The notes under the pieces were generated by a model, which made no database searches, was not told the origin of the DNA, and saw nothing but the letters and a program-made list of their open reading frames with translations. 20,900 bases of DNA, taken from NCBI GenBank assembly GCA_035352715.1, contig DAOPYE010000040.1:1-20900 (forward strand), given 5' to 3'. Positions 1 through 7,446 of this stretch are shown here, in pieces; positions within the stretch are counted from its first letter, which is position 1, and each line of letters starts with the position of its first letter. The translations under genes were made by a program, and so were the position numbers. Source of the stretch: DAOPYE01 sp035352715. GTDB lineage: Bacteria > Acidobacteriota > Holophagae > Holophagales > Holophagaceae.

Positions 1-952
1 CCTCCAGTTCCAGCACCAAGTCCGTGTTCTCGGGAAGCAGGCTCTCGACCAGGGGCAGTCCCTCGCGAACCGCATCGTTGATCTGGTTGGGGGCGATCTG
101 GATGCGGCTTCTACCGGCATAGGCGAGCATCTGCCGACAGATGCCAGCGGCCCGATCCGCGCTATCCCGGATGCGAGACATATTCTGCAGAACGACACTC
201 TGGTTCTGGGCACTTTCCAGGCCCAGATCGGCGTAGCCCTGGATGCCCATGAGGATGTTGTTGAGATCGTGGGCCAAGCGGCGTGCCAGGGTGCCAAGGC
301 TTTCGAATTCCTGTGCCTGAACGAGGGCGATCTCCATCTGGCGCTGATCGGTGATGTCGTGCGCGGTGAACAGCATTTCGCGCGGCGCGCCAAGGGGATC
401 CCGACGCAGCACAGAGTGTCGAATCTTCAGCCAGCGATACTCGCCCCACTGGGCCTTCAATCGATAGATATCCTCCAGTATCGGTTCTTCCTCTGAAGGC
501 GATGGACGTGCTTCGAGAAATCGATCGATCTCCCGCTTGGCGTGCAGCAGGTCATCGGAATGGATGAGTCCGCGCATGAAGGGCAAGCCGCCCTGCATCC
601 ACTCCTCCATGCGATATCCCAGCAACCTTTCAGCGGCCCGATTCAGCTTGAGGATGCCACCGGACGAAATATCCACGATCCCATAGATGTCCTGGGATAG
701 ATTCGCGAGGCGTTCCCGGCGTTGGGCCTCCTCGGCGGAATCCGTGGCGCATCCCCTCCAGCAACACCATAGGCAGGCCCACAGGATCACCAGGCCGATG
801 CCCAGCGCGAGCGCAACCATCCAGCTTGGACGCGAGGCGGAAAACAGCAGAACCCCCAACAGGGCCGCGTTTCCGCTAGCCAACCCAGGCAGTCCCCAAC
901 GACGCAATCCCGTCACCATGGCCTGATTCGATCCACTTCCACGAGTCCACAT
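1..952 (-). CDS. Membrane-bound PAS-domain sensor histidine kinase (partial, 3' end outside window)
   Basis: The reading frame is open to the left edge, so the ATP-binding domain is not visible. From the ATG at 952, two hydrophobic segments (about residues 23-40 and 44-65) are followed by a PAS domain (about 80-205) that ends in the typical FTAHDITDQ PAC-like segment. Next comes a HisKA dimerisation helix with the H-box LARRLAHDLNNILMGIQGYA, whose phospho-acceptor is about H228. This H-box style (AHDLNN...GYA) is typical of kinases that often carry a C-terminal receiver domain, which cannot be checked here. The ATG at 952 has a GGGAG Shine-Dalgarno about 7 nt upstream; an in-frame ATG at 919 is the alternative start. 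It is divergent from the CheY-like gene at 1177, so the two may form a signalling pair (inference). The ligand is unknown; there is almost no periplasmic loop, so sensing is probably cytoplasmic through PAS. Confidence 0.88.
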   Translation of the reverse strand, partial: MWTRGSGSNQAMVTGLRRWGLPGLASGNAALLGVLLFSASRPSWMVALALGIGLVILWACLWCCWRGCATDSAEEAQRRERLANLSQDIYGIVDISSGGILKLNRAAERLLGYRMEEWMQGGLPFMRGLIHSDDLLHAKREIDRFLEARPSPSEEEPILEDIYRLKAQWGEYRWLKIRHSVLRRDPLGAPREMLFTAHDITDQRQMEIALVQAQEFESLGTLARRLAHDLNNILMGIQGYADLGLESAQNQSVVLQNMSRIRDSADRAAGICRQMLAYAGRSRIQIAPNQINDAVREGLPLVESLLPENTDLVLELE

Positions 953-1176
953 GCAATGTCTCCCAGCACGCCTGGAAGGTCTCGAATGGATACAAACAAG
1001 AATCCCCCCTTCTGGGCTATCGGCGCATGGCTTCAAATACCTTGATTCCAGCAAAAAACGGATCGATGGGTATTCCAAGAAATAAGGTGGCGATAGGATC
1101 CTTTCTTGGTTCCATCTGGTTGCTAAGCCAGCTAACGTCTTTCGATAGACAGTATTTTGCGCAGTTTGGAGCACAG
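953..1176. promoter_or_regulatory. Divergent intergenic region between sensor kinase and response regulator
   Basis: This is about 220 bp between two divergent starts and looks visibly more AT-rich than the flanking genes, as expected for a promoter region. The frame of the downstream regulator stays open back to an ATG at 1027, but the extra 50 residues do not resemble any receiver-domain N-terminus. I see no convincing -35/-10 pair, so no promoter is placed. Confidence 0.4.
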
Positions 1177-1545
1177 ATGACCAAGGTCTTGATCATTGAT
1201 GACAGCGCTCTCATGAGGAAGATCAATCGCGATCATCTGGAAGAGGCGGGCTATGCCGTGGATGACTTCATGCCGGATTCGGTGGCGGCCCTCGTGGATC
1301 GAATCACCGCTACCCCACCGGATCTGGTGCTCAGCGACTTCAATATGCCCAACGTTGACGGCATGAATGTCGCTCGAACGGTGCGGCGTACCAACCCCAA
1401 TATCCCCGTGATCATCCTGACCGCCAATCGCGATGTGGCTCGGGAATCCATGCTTCAAACCATGGGCGTGCGAAAGATCCTGCACAAACCGATACATGGG
1501 GCCGATCTCATCGGCGCCATTGGCGCTGTCCTGGCGATGTCATGA
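1177..1545 (+). CDS. CheY-like single-domain response regulator
   Basis: A stand-alone receiver domain of 122 residues with no output domain. All catalytic positions are visible: the acidic pair D8-D9 in VLIIDDS, the phospho-acceptor D54 in LSDFNMP, the switch threonine T82 in IILTANR and the conserved lysine K104 in HKPI. The ATG at 1177 is preferred over the upstream ATG at 1027 because GGAG (1168-1171) lies 5 nt before it and the protein then starts exactly at the receiver fold (MTKVLIIDDSALMRK). It is divergent from the PAS histidine kinase at 1-952, a plausible partner. Without an output domain it must act through protein-protein contacts, as CheY does on the flagellar motor or as a phosphorelay intermediate. 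The specific role is not shown by the sequence. Confidence 0.93.
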   Translation: MTKVLIIDDSALMRKINRDHLEEAGYAVDDFMPDSVAALVDRITATPPDLVLSDFNMPNVDGMNVARTVRRTNPNIPVIILTANRDVARESMLQTMGVRKILHKPIHGADLIGAIGAVLAMS

Positions 1546-1554
1546 GGCAGCCTC

Positions 1555-1571
1555 AGGCGCGTTTCGCGCCT
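1555..1571. terminator. Possible hairpin terminator between convergent genes
   Basis: A perfect 7-bp inverted repeat, AGGCGCG-TTT-CGCGCCT, lies ten bases after the response regulator stop and about 50 bases from the stop of the convergent lipoprotein gene. A shorter GAGG/CCTC repeat precedes it. There is no following T-run on either strand, so it is a weak candidate for intrinsic termination. Confidence 0.35.
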
Positions 1572-1620
1572 AGCTGATGGGCACTCAAACAGGTGCTTTC
1601 AGGTGTCCCAATGCCTGCCT

Positions 1621-2178
1621 TCAGCGCTCTTTCTTGAATGCCTCGTCGGTGTCCTGGAGGATCCAGGAACGGCCCTCGCGCCGGTATGCGGCGTGGCGCT
1701 CCTTGGTCTCCCCGATGCGCACGCCGGGGTGCAGGCTTTGGAAGAGTCCAAACTGGGCCGTGGGCTTCTGGAGCCGGACAAGGTAGGTGACGCGGGCCGA
1801 GTCGCCGTTGGCCTCCAGTCGGGTGGCCCGCACGAAGCCAGCCTCGGCCGCGGGGATTTCCCAACCCTTGGCGGAGGTGCGCACCACATTCGATGCGCTC
1901 GGCAGCGCGTTGAACGTGAAGACTTCCTGTGCGCCTTCCGTATGGTGTTCCGCAGCAAACCAGCCTGTTTTGCGCAGCAGATCCTGGGCGGCGATCAGCT
2001 TGGCGGCTTCCGGGGATCCGGCTGCGACGGCGGTCCGAGCGGGAACGCGGATCGGCACGATGACGGGGTAATCCTGGCGGATGTCCTTTTCCGCTTCCCG
2101 GCGCGACAGGCGGGAAGTGCCGCAGGCCGTCAGCAGGATCAGCGCAGGTGCCATCAGGGTGGAAAGCCGACGTTGCAT
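1621..2178 (-). CDS. Predicted lipoprotein of unknown function
   Basis: A 185-residue protein with a classic lipoprotein signal: basic MQRR, a hydrophobic stretch, and lipobox LLTAC with the lipidated cysteine at C19. The +2 residue is glycine, so the E. coli Lol rule gives no inner-membrane retention signal and outer-membrane sorting is plausible. The mature part has no domain I recognise. It contains a helical stretch (about 50-75) and a beta-rich half with alternating hydrophobics around VRLQKPTAQFGLFQSL. The ATG at 2178 is chosen because GGAGG sits 5 nt upstream and the signal peptide starts there; the frame extends further upstream but that part has no signal-like features. It is divergent from kbl and convergent with the CheY-like gene. 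Function unknown. Confidence 0.85.
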   Translation of the reverse strand: MQRRLSTLMAPALILLTACGTSRLSRREAEKDIRQDYPVIVPIRVPARTAVAAGSPEAAKLIAAQDLLRKTGWFAAEHHTEGAQEVFTFNALPSASNVVRTSAKGWEIPAAEAGFVRATRLEANGDSARVTYLVRLQKPTAQFGLFQSLHPGVRIGETKERHAAYRREGRSWILQDTDEAFKKER

Positions 2179-2294
2179 GACATCCTCCAGGGTCTTGCCT
2201 CCATGGTAGACGGAGAACCTGTGATATCCGCAACAGCGGGGCGGCCTGGATTCGGATCCGGACGTAAGCTGGACCGGAACATGTGAGGCGTCCC
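2179..2294. promoter_or_regulatory. Divergent spacer upstream of lipoprotein gene and kbl-tdh
   Basis: About 115 bp separates the two divergent starts and must hold the promoter of the lipoprotein gene and probably that of kbl-tdh. It contains an 8-bp palindrome CGGATCCG. I cannot identify promoter hexamers or a known riboswitch. Confidence 0.35.
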
Positions 2295-3482
2295 GTGAAC
2301 TCAGCATTTCTGGAACATCTGAAACACGAAACCGAAGCCCTGAGATCGCAGGGACTCCACAAGACCGAGCGCGTCATCAGCTCGCCCCAGGGAGCCTGGA
2401 TCGAAGTGGGTGGGCGTCGGGTCTTGAACCTGTGCGCGAACAACTACCTGGGCTTGTCGGGTCATGCGGAACCCGCCAAGGCGGCGCACGAGGCGCTGGA
2501 CCGCTGGGGCTTTGGTCTTTCGTCGGTGCGCTTCATCTGCGGCACCCAGACGCCCCATTGCGCGCTGGAGCAGCGTCTGAGCGCCTTCCTGGGCATGGAG
2601 GACGCCCAGCTGTTCTCGAGCTGTTTCGACGCCAACGGTGGCGTTTTCGAGGCCCTGCTGGGCGAGCAGGATGCGATCATCAGCGACGCCCTGAACCACG
2701 CTTCCCTCATCGACGGCATCCGTCTGTGCAAGGCTGCCCGCTATCGTTACGCCAACAACGATATGGCGGAGTTGGAGGCTCGCCTGAAGGAGGCGACCGC
2801 CAGGGCTCGCTTCACGATGATCGTCACCGACGGCGTCTTCAGCATGGATGGCACCATCGCCAATCTGCGGGCGATCTGCGATCTGGCGGATCGCTACGGC
2901 GCCCTGGTGCTGGTGGATGACAGCCATGCGGTGGGATTCATGGGCGAGCACGGGCGTGGGACGCATGAATATGCGGGCCTGATGGGCCGCGTGGACATCC
3001 TCACGGGAACCTTCGGCAAGGCGCTGGGGGGCGCTTCGGGGGGCTACGTCAGCTCTCGGCGCGAGATCATCGACTGGCTGCGCCAGAAAAGCCGGCCCTA
3101 TCTGTTCTCCAACACCCTGGCCCCCGCCATCGTTGCCGCCTCCTTGCGCGTGCTGGAGCTGATCGAGGAGGGCGACGGGCTGCGTGGACAGTTGATGTCC
3201 AACGCTGCGTATTTCCGTTCTGGCCTCCAAAAGCTGGGCTTCGCGCTTCTGCCCGGGGAGCATCCCATCATTCCCGTGATGCTGTACGACGCGGAACTGG
3301 CCCAGGCCTTCGCCGCGAAGCTGCTGGAACACGGCGTTTACGCCATCGGCTTCTTCTACCCCGTGGTGCCCAAGGGGCAGGCGCGCATCCGTACCCAGAT
3401 GTCCGCGGCGCATGGTGTCCCGGATCTTGACTTTGCGCTGAGTGCCTTCGAGAAGGTTGGCCGCGAATTGAAGGTGATTTAG
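2295..3482 (+). CDS. kbl: 2-amino-3-ketobutyrate CoA ligase (glycine C-acetyltransferase)
   Basis: A PLP-dependent alpha-oxoamine synthase of 395 residues that cleaves 2-amino-3-ketobutyrate with CoA to glycine and acetyl-CoA, the second step of threonine catabolism. Visible family motifs are CANNYLGL near the N-terminus, the VDDSHAVGF stretch carrying the PLP-binding Asp/His, and TGTFGKALGGASGG with the Schiff-base lysine at about K242. The frame is open to a GTG at 2283. The GTG at 2295 is preferred because GAGG lies 6 nt upstream and the N-terminus then aligns with E. coli Kbl without a gap, as I recall that sequence. Its stop overlaps the Shine-Dalgarno of tdh, which makes the two-gene threonine-degradation operon certain. 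Confidence 0.97.
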   Translation: MNSAFLEHLKHETEALRSQGLHKTERVISSPQGAWIEVGGRRVLNLCANNYLGLSGHAEPAKAAHEALDRWGFGLSSVRFICGTQTPHCALEQRLSAFLGMEDAQLFSSCFDANGGVFEALLGEQDAIISDALNHASLIDGIRLCKAARYRYANNDMAELEARLKEATARARFTMIVTDGVFSMDGTIANLRAICDLADRYGALVLVDDSHAVGFMGEHGRGTHEYAGLMGRVDILTGTFGKALGGASGGYVSSRREIIDWLRQKSRPYLFSNTLAPAIVAASLRVLELIEEGDGLRGQLMSNAAYFRSGLQKLGFALLPGEHPIIPVMLYDAELAQAFAAKLLEHGVYAIGFFYPVVPKGQARIRTQMSAAHGVPDLDFALSAFEKVGRELKVI

Positions 3483-3491
3483 GAGATGACC

Positions 3492-4517
3492 ATGCGCGCA
3501 CTGGTGAAGAGCCGTCGGGAGCCTGGGCTTTGGATGGAGGAGGTTCCCATCCCAGAGATGGGACACAACGATGTGTTGATCCGCATTCGGAAGACCGCCA
3601 TCTGCGGCACGGATGTCCACATCTGGAACTGGGACGCCTGGGCGCAGAAGACCATTCCCGTGCCGATGGTGGTGGGACACGAATACGTGGGTGTCATCGA
3701 AGCCGTGGGCTCTGAGGTGCGCGGATACGCGCCGGGAGATCGCGTGTCGGGCGAAGGCCATATCGTGTGTGGGCATTGTCGTAATTGCCGCGCCGGCAAG
3801 CGCCATCTGTGTCCGAACACCCAAGGCGTGGGCGTCAACCGGCCCGGGTGCTTTGCGGATTACCTGGTGATCCCCGCCACCAACGTCTTCAAGCTGCCGG
3901 ACGAGATCCCCGACGATATCGCAGCGATCTTCGATCCCTATGGCAATGCCACGCATACGGCGCTTTCCTTCGATCTCGTGGGCGAGGATGTGCTGATCAC
4001 CGGCGCGGGGCCCATCGGCGCCATGGCCGCGGCCATCTGCAAGCATGTGGGTGCGCGGAATGTCGTCATCACGGATGTGAACGACTACCGTCTGGAGTTG
4101 GCGCGGAAGATGGGAGCGACGCTGGCCGCGAATTCCGCCGTGACGAACCTCGAGGATGTGCGGGCGCAGCTGGGCATGACCGAAGGCTTCGATGTGGGCC
4201 TGGAAATGTCGGGCAACGGCAAGGCCTTTCAGGATCTACTGGGAAGCATGGCCAACGGAGGTCGTGTGGCGCTGCTGGGCATTTTCCCTGGCGACGTCTC
4301 GGTGGACTGGGGGCAGGTGGTCTTCAAAGGCCTCGTGCTGAAGGGCATCTACGGGCGCGAGATGTTCGAGACCTGGTACAAGATGGCCGCCATGCTCAAG
4401 TCCGGCCTGGATATCTCCCCGGTCATCACGCACCGATTCCCCGTCTCGGAGTTCAAAGCCGGATTTGAGGCCATGCTCAGCGGCCAGAGCGGAAAGGTAA
4501 TCCTGGACTGGGCGTAG
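3492..4517 (+). CDS. tdh: L-threonine 3-dehydrogenase
   Basis: A zinc-dependent medium-chain dehydrogenase of 341 residues, the length of E. coli Tdh, oxidising L-threonine to 2-amino-3-ketobutyrate with NAD+. The product is unstable and is handed to Kbl, encoded immediately upstream. Catalytic zinc ligands are seen in AICGTDVH (C38) and VVGHEYVG (His-Glu pair). The structural zinc cluster is the four cysteines of CGHCRNCRAGKRHLC, and the Rossmann turn is GAGPIGAMAA. An ATG six bases upstream (3486) is possible, but AGGAG at 3481-3485 directly abuts it and lies 6 nt before 3492, and MRAL matches the family N-terminus. The Shine-Dalgarno overlaps the kbl stop codon (TAGGAG), implying translational coupling. 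Confidence 0.98.
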   Translation: MRALVKSRREPGLWMEEVPIPEMGHNDVLIRIRKTAICGTDVHIWNWDAWAQKTIPVPMVVGHEYVGVIEAVGSEVRGYAPGDRVSGEGHIVCGHCRNCRAGKRHLCPNTQGVGVNRPGCFADYLVIPATNVFKLPDEIPDDIAAIFDPYGNATHTALSFDLVGEDVLITGAGPIGAMAAAICKHVGARNVVITDVNDYRLELARKMGATLAANSAVTNLEDVRAQLGMTEGFDVGLEMSGNGKAFQDLLGSMANGGRVALLGIFPGDVSVDWGQVVFKGLVLKGIYGREMFETWYKMAAMLKSGLDISPVITHRFPVSEFKAGFEAMLSGQSGKVILDWA

Positions 4518-4529
4518 GAAGGCGGCCCG

Positions 4530-5153
4530 TCAGCGAAGTGGCTGGGGCAGGGGGATCGTCGGCAGCGCCTTCTCTTTGTAGAGTTCGCCGTCGACCATGC
4601 AGGTGTCTGCAGCCATGCCCTCGCCGCCGGGCTGAAGATCAACGCCCAGGCACACAAGGAAGTAGCCGTCGAAGCGGTTGTTGATCCGCTGGGAGACCTG
4701 GCCCCGCTTGCCCTGGATGTCCTGGATCGGCTCCTTCACGTAGGGGCGGTAGAAGAAAGGATGTCCCCAGGTCGTCTCGGCGGGCTTGTCCAGGTAGTCC
4801 GGAACCAGGGCCGCGAGGTCTTCGGGATATTCGCCGCGCTTCTCCTTGAATCGGGCCAGGGCCTCAGCCGTTCGGCGCATGCCGAGGCGCACCTGCTTTT
4901 GGCGATCCTGGATGTCCTGCTTCAGGAACATATCCAGGGTGTACAGATCCTTCTTCGCCTGGACGCCCGCGGGGGCTTCGGGATACCGCTGGGCCACTAG
5001 CTCCATGAGGCTCTTGGCCTCCAGCATCTTGCCGTCGGTGTTGAGTTTCACTGCCTCGTCGTAGAGGCTCTGGGGAAGCCGTGGATCCTCAGAGTCGCAT
5101 CCGATGGCGAGCAAGGCGAGCAAGGTCGGGACCAAAATCGTGCGCGGTGACAT
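4530..5153 (-). CDS. Lipoprotein with pseudopilin (GspG)-like C-terminal domain
   Basis: A 207-residue protein with a lipoprotein signal: a hydrophobic LLALLAIGC with lipidated C19 and aspartate at +2, which in E. coli favours inner-membrane retention. Residues about 25-80 are helical and TPR-like (YDEAVKLNTDGKMLEAKSLME). Residues about 87-185 resemble the globular domain of major type II secretion pseudopilins: a helix ending RGEYPEDLAALVPDYL, then WGHPFFYRP, then GYFLVCLGVD followed by PGGEGMAAD, recalling the YP..L, DPWG.P..Y and GGEG..AD signatures of GspG. It lacks a type IV prepilin peptidase site and the long hydrophobic N-helix, so it cannot assemble as a normal pilin. The start at 5153 puts the signal peptide at the N-terminus; the reading frame continues upstream without coding character. 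Its Shine-Dalgarno is weak or distant. Function unknown. Confidence 0.82.
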   Translation of the reverse strand: MSPRTILVPTLLALLAIGCDSEDPRLPQSLYDEAVKLNTDGKMLEAKSLMELVAQRYPEAPAGVQAKKDLYTLDMFLKQDIQDRQKQVRLGMRRTAEALARFKEKRGEYPEDLAALVPDYLDKPAETTWGHPFFYRPYVKEPIQDIQGKRGQVSQRINNRFDGYFLVCLGVDLQPGGEGMAADTCMVDGELYKEKALPTIPLPQPLR

Positions 5154-5264
5154 GGCCCGAACATTAGCACTCCTTGGCACCAGGGGCCAGGGGGCGCGAA
5201 AGCTTTGGAGCGGATCGGGGCTTTCCCTGGCAGTCCGCTGCCTTTTCCCGATTAGGATGATCCC

Positions 5265-5891
5265 ATGCGACTTCTGGCCGAGCATTCCCCCGGATTTGAT
5301 CCCAGCCTTCCGTGGAGCGAAGAAAGCGAGATTCTGCGCGGACAATCCCTCCTGTTCGATCAGGTGGGTGCGCTTCGGCGATCGCCCTTCACGGGGCGTC
5401 GGCACGAGTTCACGCGGCTTCGCTGCCCCGAGTGGGTGAACGTGATCGCGTTCCTCCCGGTCCAGGAGGGCGGCGAGCTGCTGACCGTGGAGCAGTTCCG
5501 CCATGGGATCGACGCGCCGACGCTGGAGATCGTCGGTGGGGTCTGCGATCCCGGCGAGGATCCCGCGGATTCGGCCCGGCGAGAACTCCAGGAGGAGACT
5601 GGCCATGTGTCGGACCAGTGGATTTCCCTGGGCAGCTGCGCGCCGAACCCGGCGGTTCAAGACAATCACTGTCACTTTTTCCTGGCTCTGGATTGTCGTT
5701 CCATCGGAGCCCTGGAGCTGGATCCCAGCGAGGAATTGAGGGTCTGGGCCCTTTCCTGGCAGGAATGGGAATCCCGCATGAAATCCGGCGAGATCAGTCA
5801 CGCGCTGGTGTTGGCGGCCTTCATGAGGCTCTTCTGCTGGGAGGGATGGCCTGCGCTCAGGGCTTCCCTGGAAGGTTCATCCAGTCATTGA
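5265..5891 (+). CDS. Nudix hydrolase, ADP-ribose pyrophosphatase-like
   Basis: A 208-residue Nudix protein. The Nudix box GVCDPGEDPADSARRELQEETG matches GX5EX7REUXEEXG; the final position, usually aliphatic, is His. The preceding strand pattern VEQFRHGIDAPTLEIVGG is characteristic of the ADP-ribose/ADP-sugar pyrophosphatase branch, which hydrolyses nucleoside diphosphate sugars to AMP plus sugar phosphate. The box sits centrally (about residues 91-113). Residues 1-55 form the N-terminal domain that in this branch mediates dimerisation. The ATG at 5265 has a modest AGGA about 8 nt upstream. The gene is divergent from the lipoprotein gene at 4530-5153 and is followed by yajQ after about 50 bases. 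Substrate assignment is by family only. Confidence 0.9.
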   Translation: MRLLAEHSPGFDPSLPWSEESEILRGQSLLFDQVGALRRSPFTGRRHEFTRLRCPEWVNVIAFLPVQEGGELLTVEQFRHGIDAPTLEIVGGVCDPGEDPADSARRELQEETGHVSDQWISLGSCAPNPAVQDNHCHFFLALDCRSIGALELDPSEELRVWALSWQEWESRMKSGEISHALVLAAFMRLFCWEGWPALRASLEGSSSH

Positions 5892-5945
5892 CCGATCCCG
5901 TCCCGAGCGTGGATCATCAGGTCTGCGACAAGCATGGAGAACGCG

Positions 5946-6443
5946 ATGGCGAGCGAGTGTTCATTCGACGTGGTCAGCAAGGTGGATCTTGAAGAAGTGA
6001 AGAATGCCGTGACCATGGCCATGAAAGAGATCGGCCAGCGGTACGACTTCAAGGGATCGGTCTCGAACATCGAGATCAAGGATGAAGCCCAGCTGATCCT
6101 AGCGAGCGATGACGAGGTCAAGCTCAAGGCCGTGATCGATGTGCTGCAGAGCAAGCTCTTCAAGCGGGGCGTCAGCATCCGCAACCTGGATTTCGGCAAG
6201 ATCGAAGGGGCCTCGAAGGGCACCGTGCGCCAGGAGGTGAAGATCCTGCAGGGGCTGCCGCAGGAAAAGGCCAAGGCGCTGGTTAAGGTGCTGAAAGACG
6301 CCAAGATCAAGGTGCAAGCCGCCATCCAGGGCGATCAGTTGCGGGTCTCCGGCAAGAGCAAGGATGATCTCCAGGACGCCATCGCGCTGCTCAAGAAGAA
6401 CGATCAGGGCATTGAACTTCAGTTCACCAATTTCCGCGGATGA
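5946..6443 (+). CDS. yajQ: YajQ family nucleotide-binding protein
   Basis: A 165-residue protein (E. coli YajQ is about the same size) with the family N-terminus SFDVVSKVDLEEVKNAV and motifs RYDFKGS, KLFKRGV and the C-terminal ELQFTNFRG. Family members bind nucleotides; a Xanthomonas member is a cyclic di-GMP effector, but whether this one binds c-di-GMP is not visible. The ATG at 5946 is chosen over the in-frame ATG at 5934 because GGAG (5936-5939) lies 6 nt upstream and MASECSFDV fits the family start. Its stop overlaps the start of the polyprenyl synthase gene (ATGA), so the two are translationally coupled. Confidence 0.96.
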   Translation: MASECSFDVVSKVDLEEVKNAVTMAMKEIGQRYDFKGSVSNIEIKDEAQLILASDDEVKLKAVIDVLQSKLFKRGVSIRNLDFGKIEGASKGTVRQEVKILQGLPQEKAKALVKVLKDAKIKVQAAIQGDQLRVSGKSKDDLQDAIALLKKNDQGIELQFTNFRG

Positions 6444-7435
6444 AACGGCTCAATCTCATCCGCTGCTTTGCGCCGGTCGCGGCTCGTCTGGAGCATGTCG
6501 AGGCGGAGCTTCAGCGGGTTCTCCAAAGCGATGTCCCCGTCGTGCGGAGGCTGTCAGACCATATCCGGAAAGGTCAGGGAAAACGCCTGCGTCCGGCGTT
6601 GGTGCTGCTTTGTTCCCGATTCTGCGGGGCCCCGGAGGGCGAGGATGTTCGTTTCGGCGCTGTTTTTGAGTTGCTGCACACCGCGACGCTGATTCATGAC
6701 GATGTCATCGATCATGCCGAAACCCGCCGCAGCCATCCCACGTTGAACGCGCTGTGGGGCAACACGCTGACGGTGCTTTTTGGCGATCTGCTCTACCTCC
6801 AGGCCCTGTCCTGCGCCATCCAGGCCAAGTCCTTTCGGATGCTGGAGATCCTTGCGTCTGTGACCACCCGCATGATCGAGGGCGAACTCATCCAGAACGA
6901 TGTCCTGTTCAAGCTCTCAACATCGCGCCAGGACTATTTCGATATCCAGGAACGCAAGACCGCGCTGCTCTTCTCTGGCTGCGCGGAAACCGGAGCCGTG
7001 CTAGCTGGGCGCCCCGAGGTGGAATGCCTGGCGCTGCGGCGTTACGGATTAGAACTGGGGCGGGCCTTTCAGCTGGTGGATGATCTGTTGGATTTCACGG
7101 CTACCAGCGAACAACTTGGCAAGCCTGCGTTTTCGGATCTGCGCGAAGGCAAGCTGACCCTGCCGATGCTGACCCTGCTGGAGCGGGATCGAACGACGGC
7201 AGAGCCCATCATTCAGCGCATCTGGCAGGCGGGCGAGGCCGCGCCGATCGCGCCCGAGGATGAAGCGTCCCTGCGCCGCCTGATCGAAACCCATGACGCC
7301 CTGGGCGAGACACGCGCGCTTGCGGGGAGGGCCACCTATGCGGCGCTAGAGGCCTTGAACGGCCTGGAAGGCGATCGCAGCATCGGGAAACTGCTGCGCG
7401 AAGTCCCCGAGATTCTGTTGGAACGGAGCCGCTGA
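6440..7435 (+). CDS. Long-chain polyprenyl diphosphate synthase
   Basis: A 331-residue trans-prenyltransferase that elongates allylic diphosphates with IPP; the product feeds quinone side-chain synthesis. Visible motifs are GQGKRLRP for IPP binding, the first aspartate-rich motif HDDVIDHAETRR (D87, D88, D91), the second LVDDLLDF (D214, D215, D218), and GKPAFSDLREGKLTLPML. The residue five positions before the first Asp is A82, a small residue, which in this family permits long chains (heptaprenyl to decaprenyl) rather than farnesyl or geranylgeranyl products. The ispB/hepT-type assignment is therefore likely, but exact chain length cannot be read. It starts inside the yajQ stop (ATGA overlap) and is followed by the exonuclease gene after 11 nt. 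Confidence 0.95.
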   Translation: MKRLNLIRCFAPVAARLEHVEAELQRVLQSDVPVVRRLSDHIRKGQGKRLRPALVLLCSRFCGAPEGEDVRFGAVFELLHTATLIHDDVIDHAETRRSHPTLNALWGNTLTVLFGDLLYLQALSCAIQAKSFRMLEILASVTTRMIEGELIQNDVLFKLSTSRQDYFDIQERKTALLFSGCAETGAVLAGRPEVECLALRRYGLELGRAFQLVDDLLDFTATSEQLGKPAFSDLREGKLTLPMLTLLERDRTTAEPIIQRIWQAGEAAPIAPEDEASLRRLIETHDALGETRALAGRATYAALEALNGLEGDRSIGKLLREVPEILLERSR

Positions 7436-7446
7436 AAGGGACCGAG

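Noticed and set aside
1027..1176. In-frame N-terminal extension of the CheY-like regulator
   Set aside because: The 50 extra residues do not resemble a receiver domain, the region looks AT-rich and intergenic, and a proper Shine-Dalgarno precedes the ATG at 1177.
1603..2286. Plus-strand open frame opposite the small lipoprotein gene
   Set aside because: The minus-strand frame has a lipobox and GGAGG ribosome site; the plus-strand translation is Gly/Ala-rich with no features.
2301..4046. Long open frame on the minus strand opposite kbl-tdh (about 580 codons)
   Set aside because: It mirrors two well-conserved genes in a GC-rich genome; its translation is rich in His, Gln, Arg and Gly without any domain, typical of an antisense shadow.
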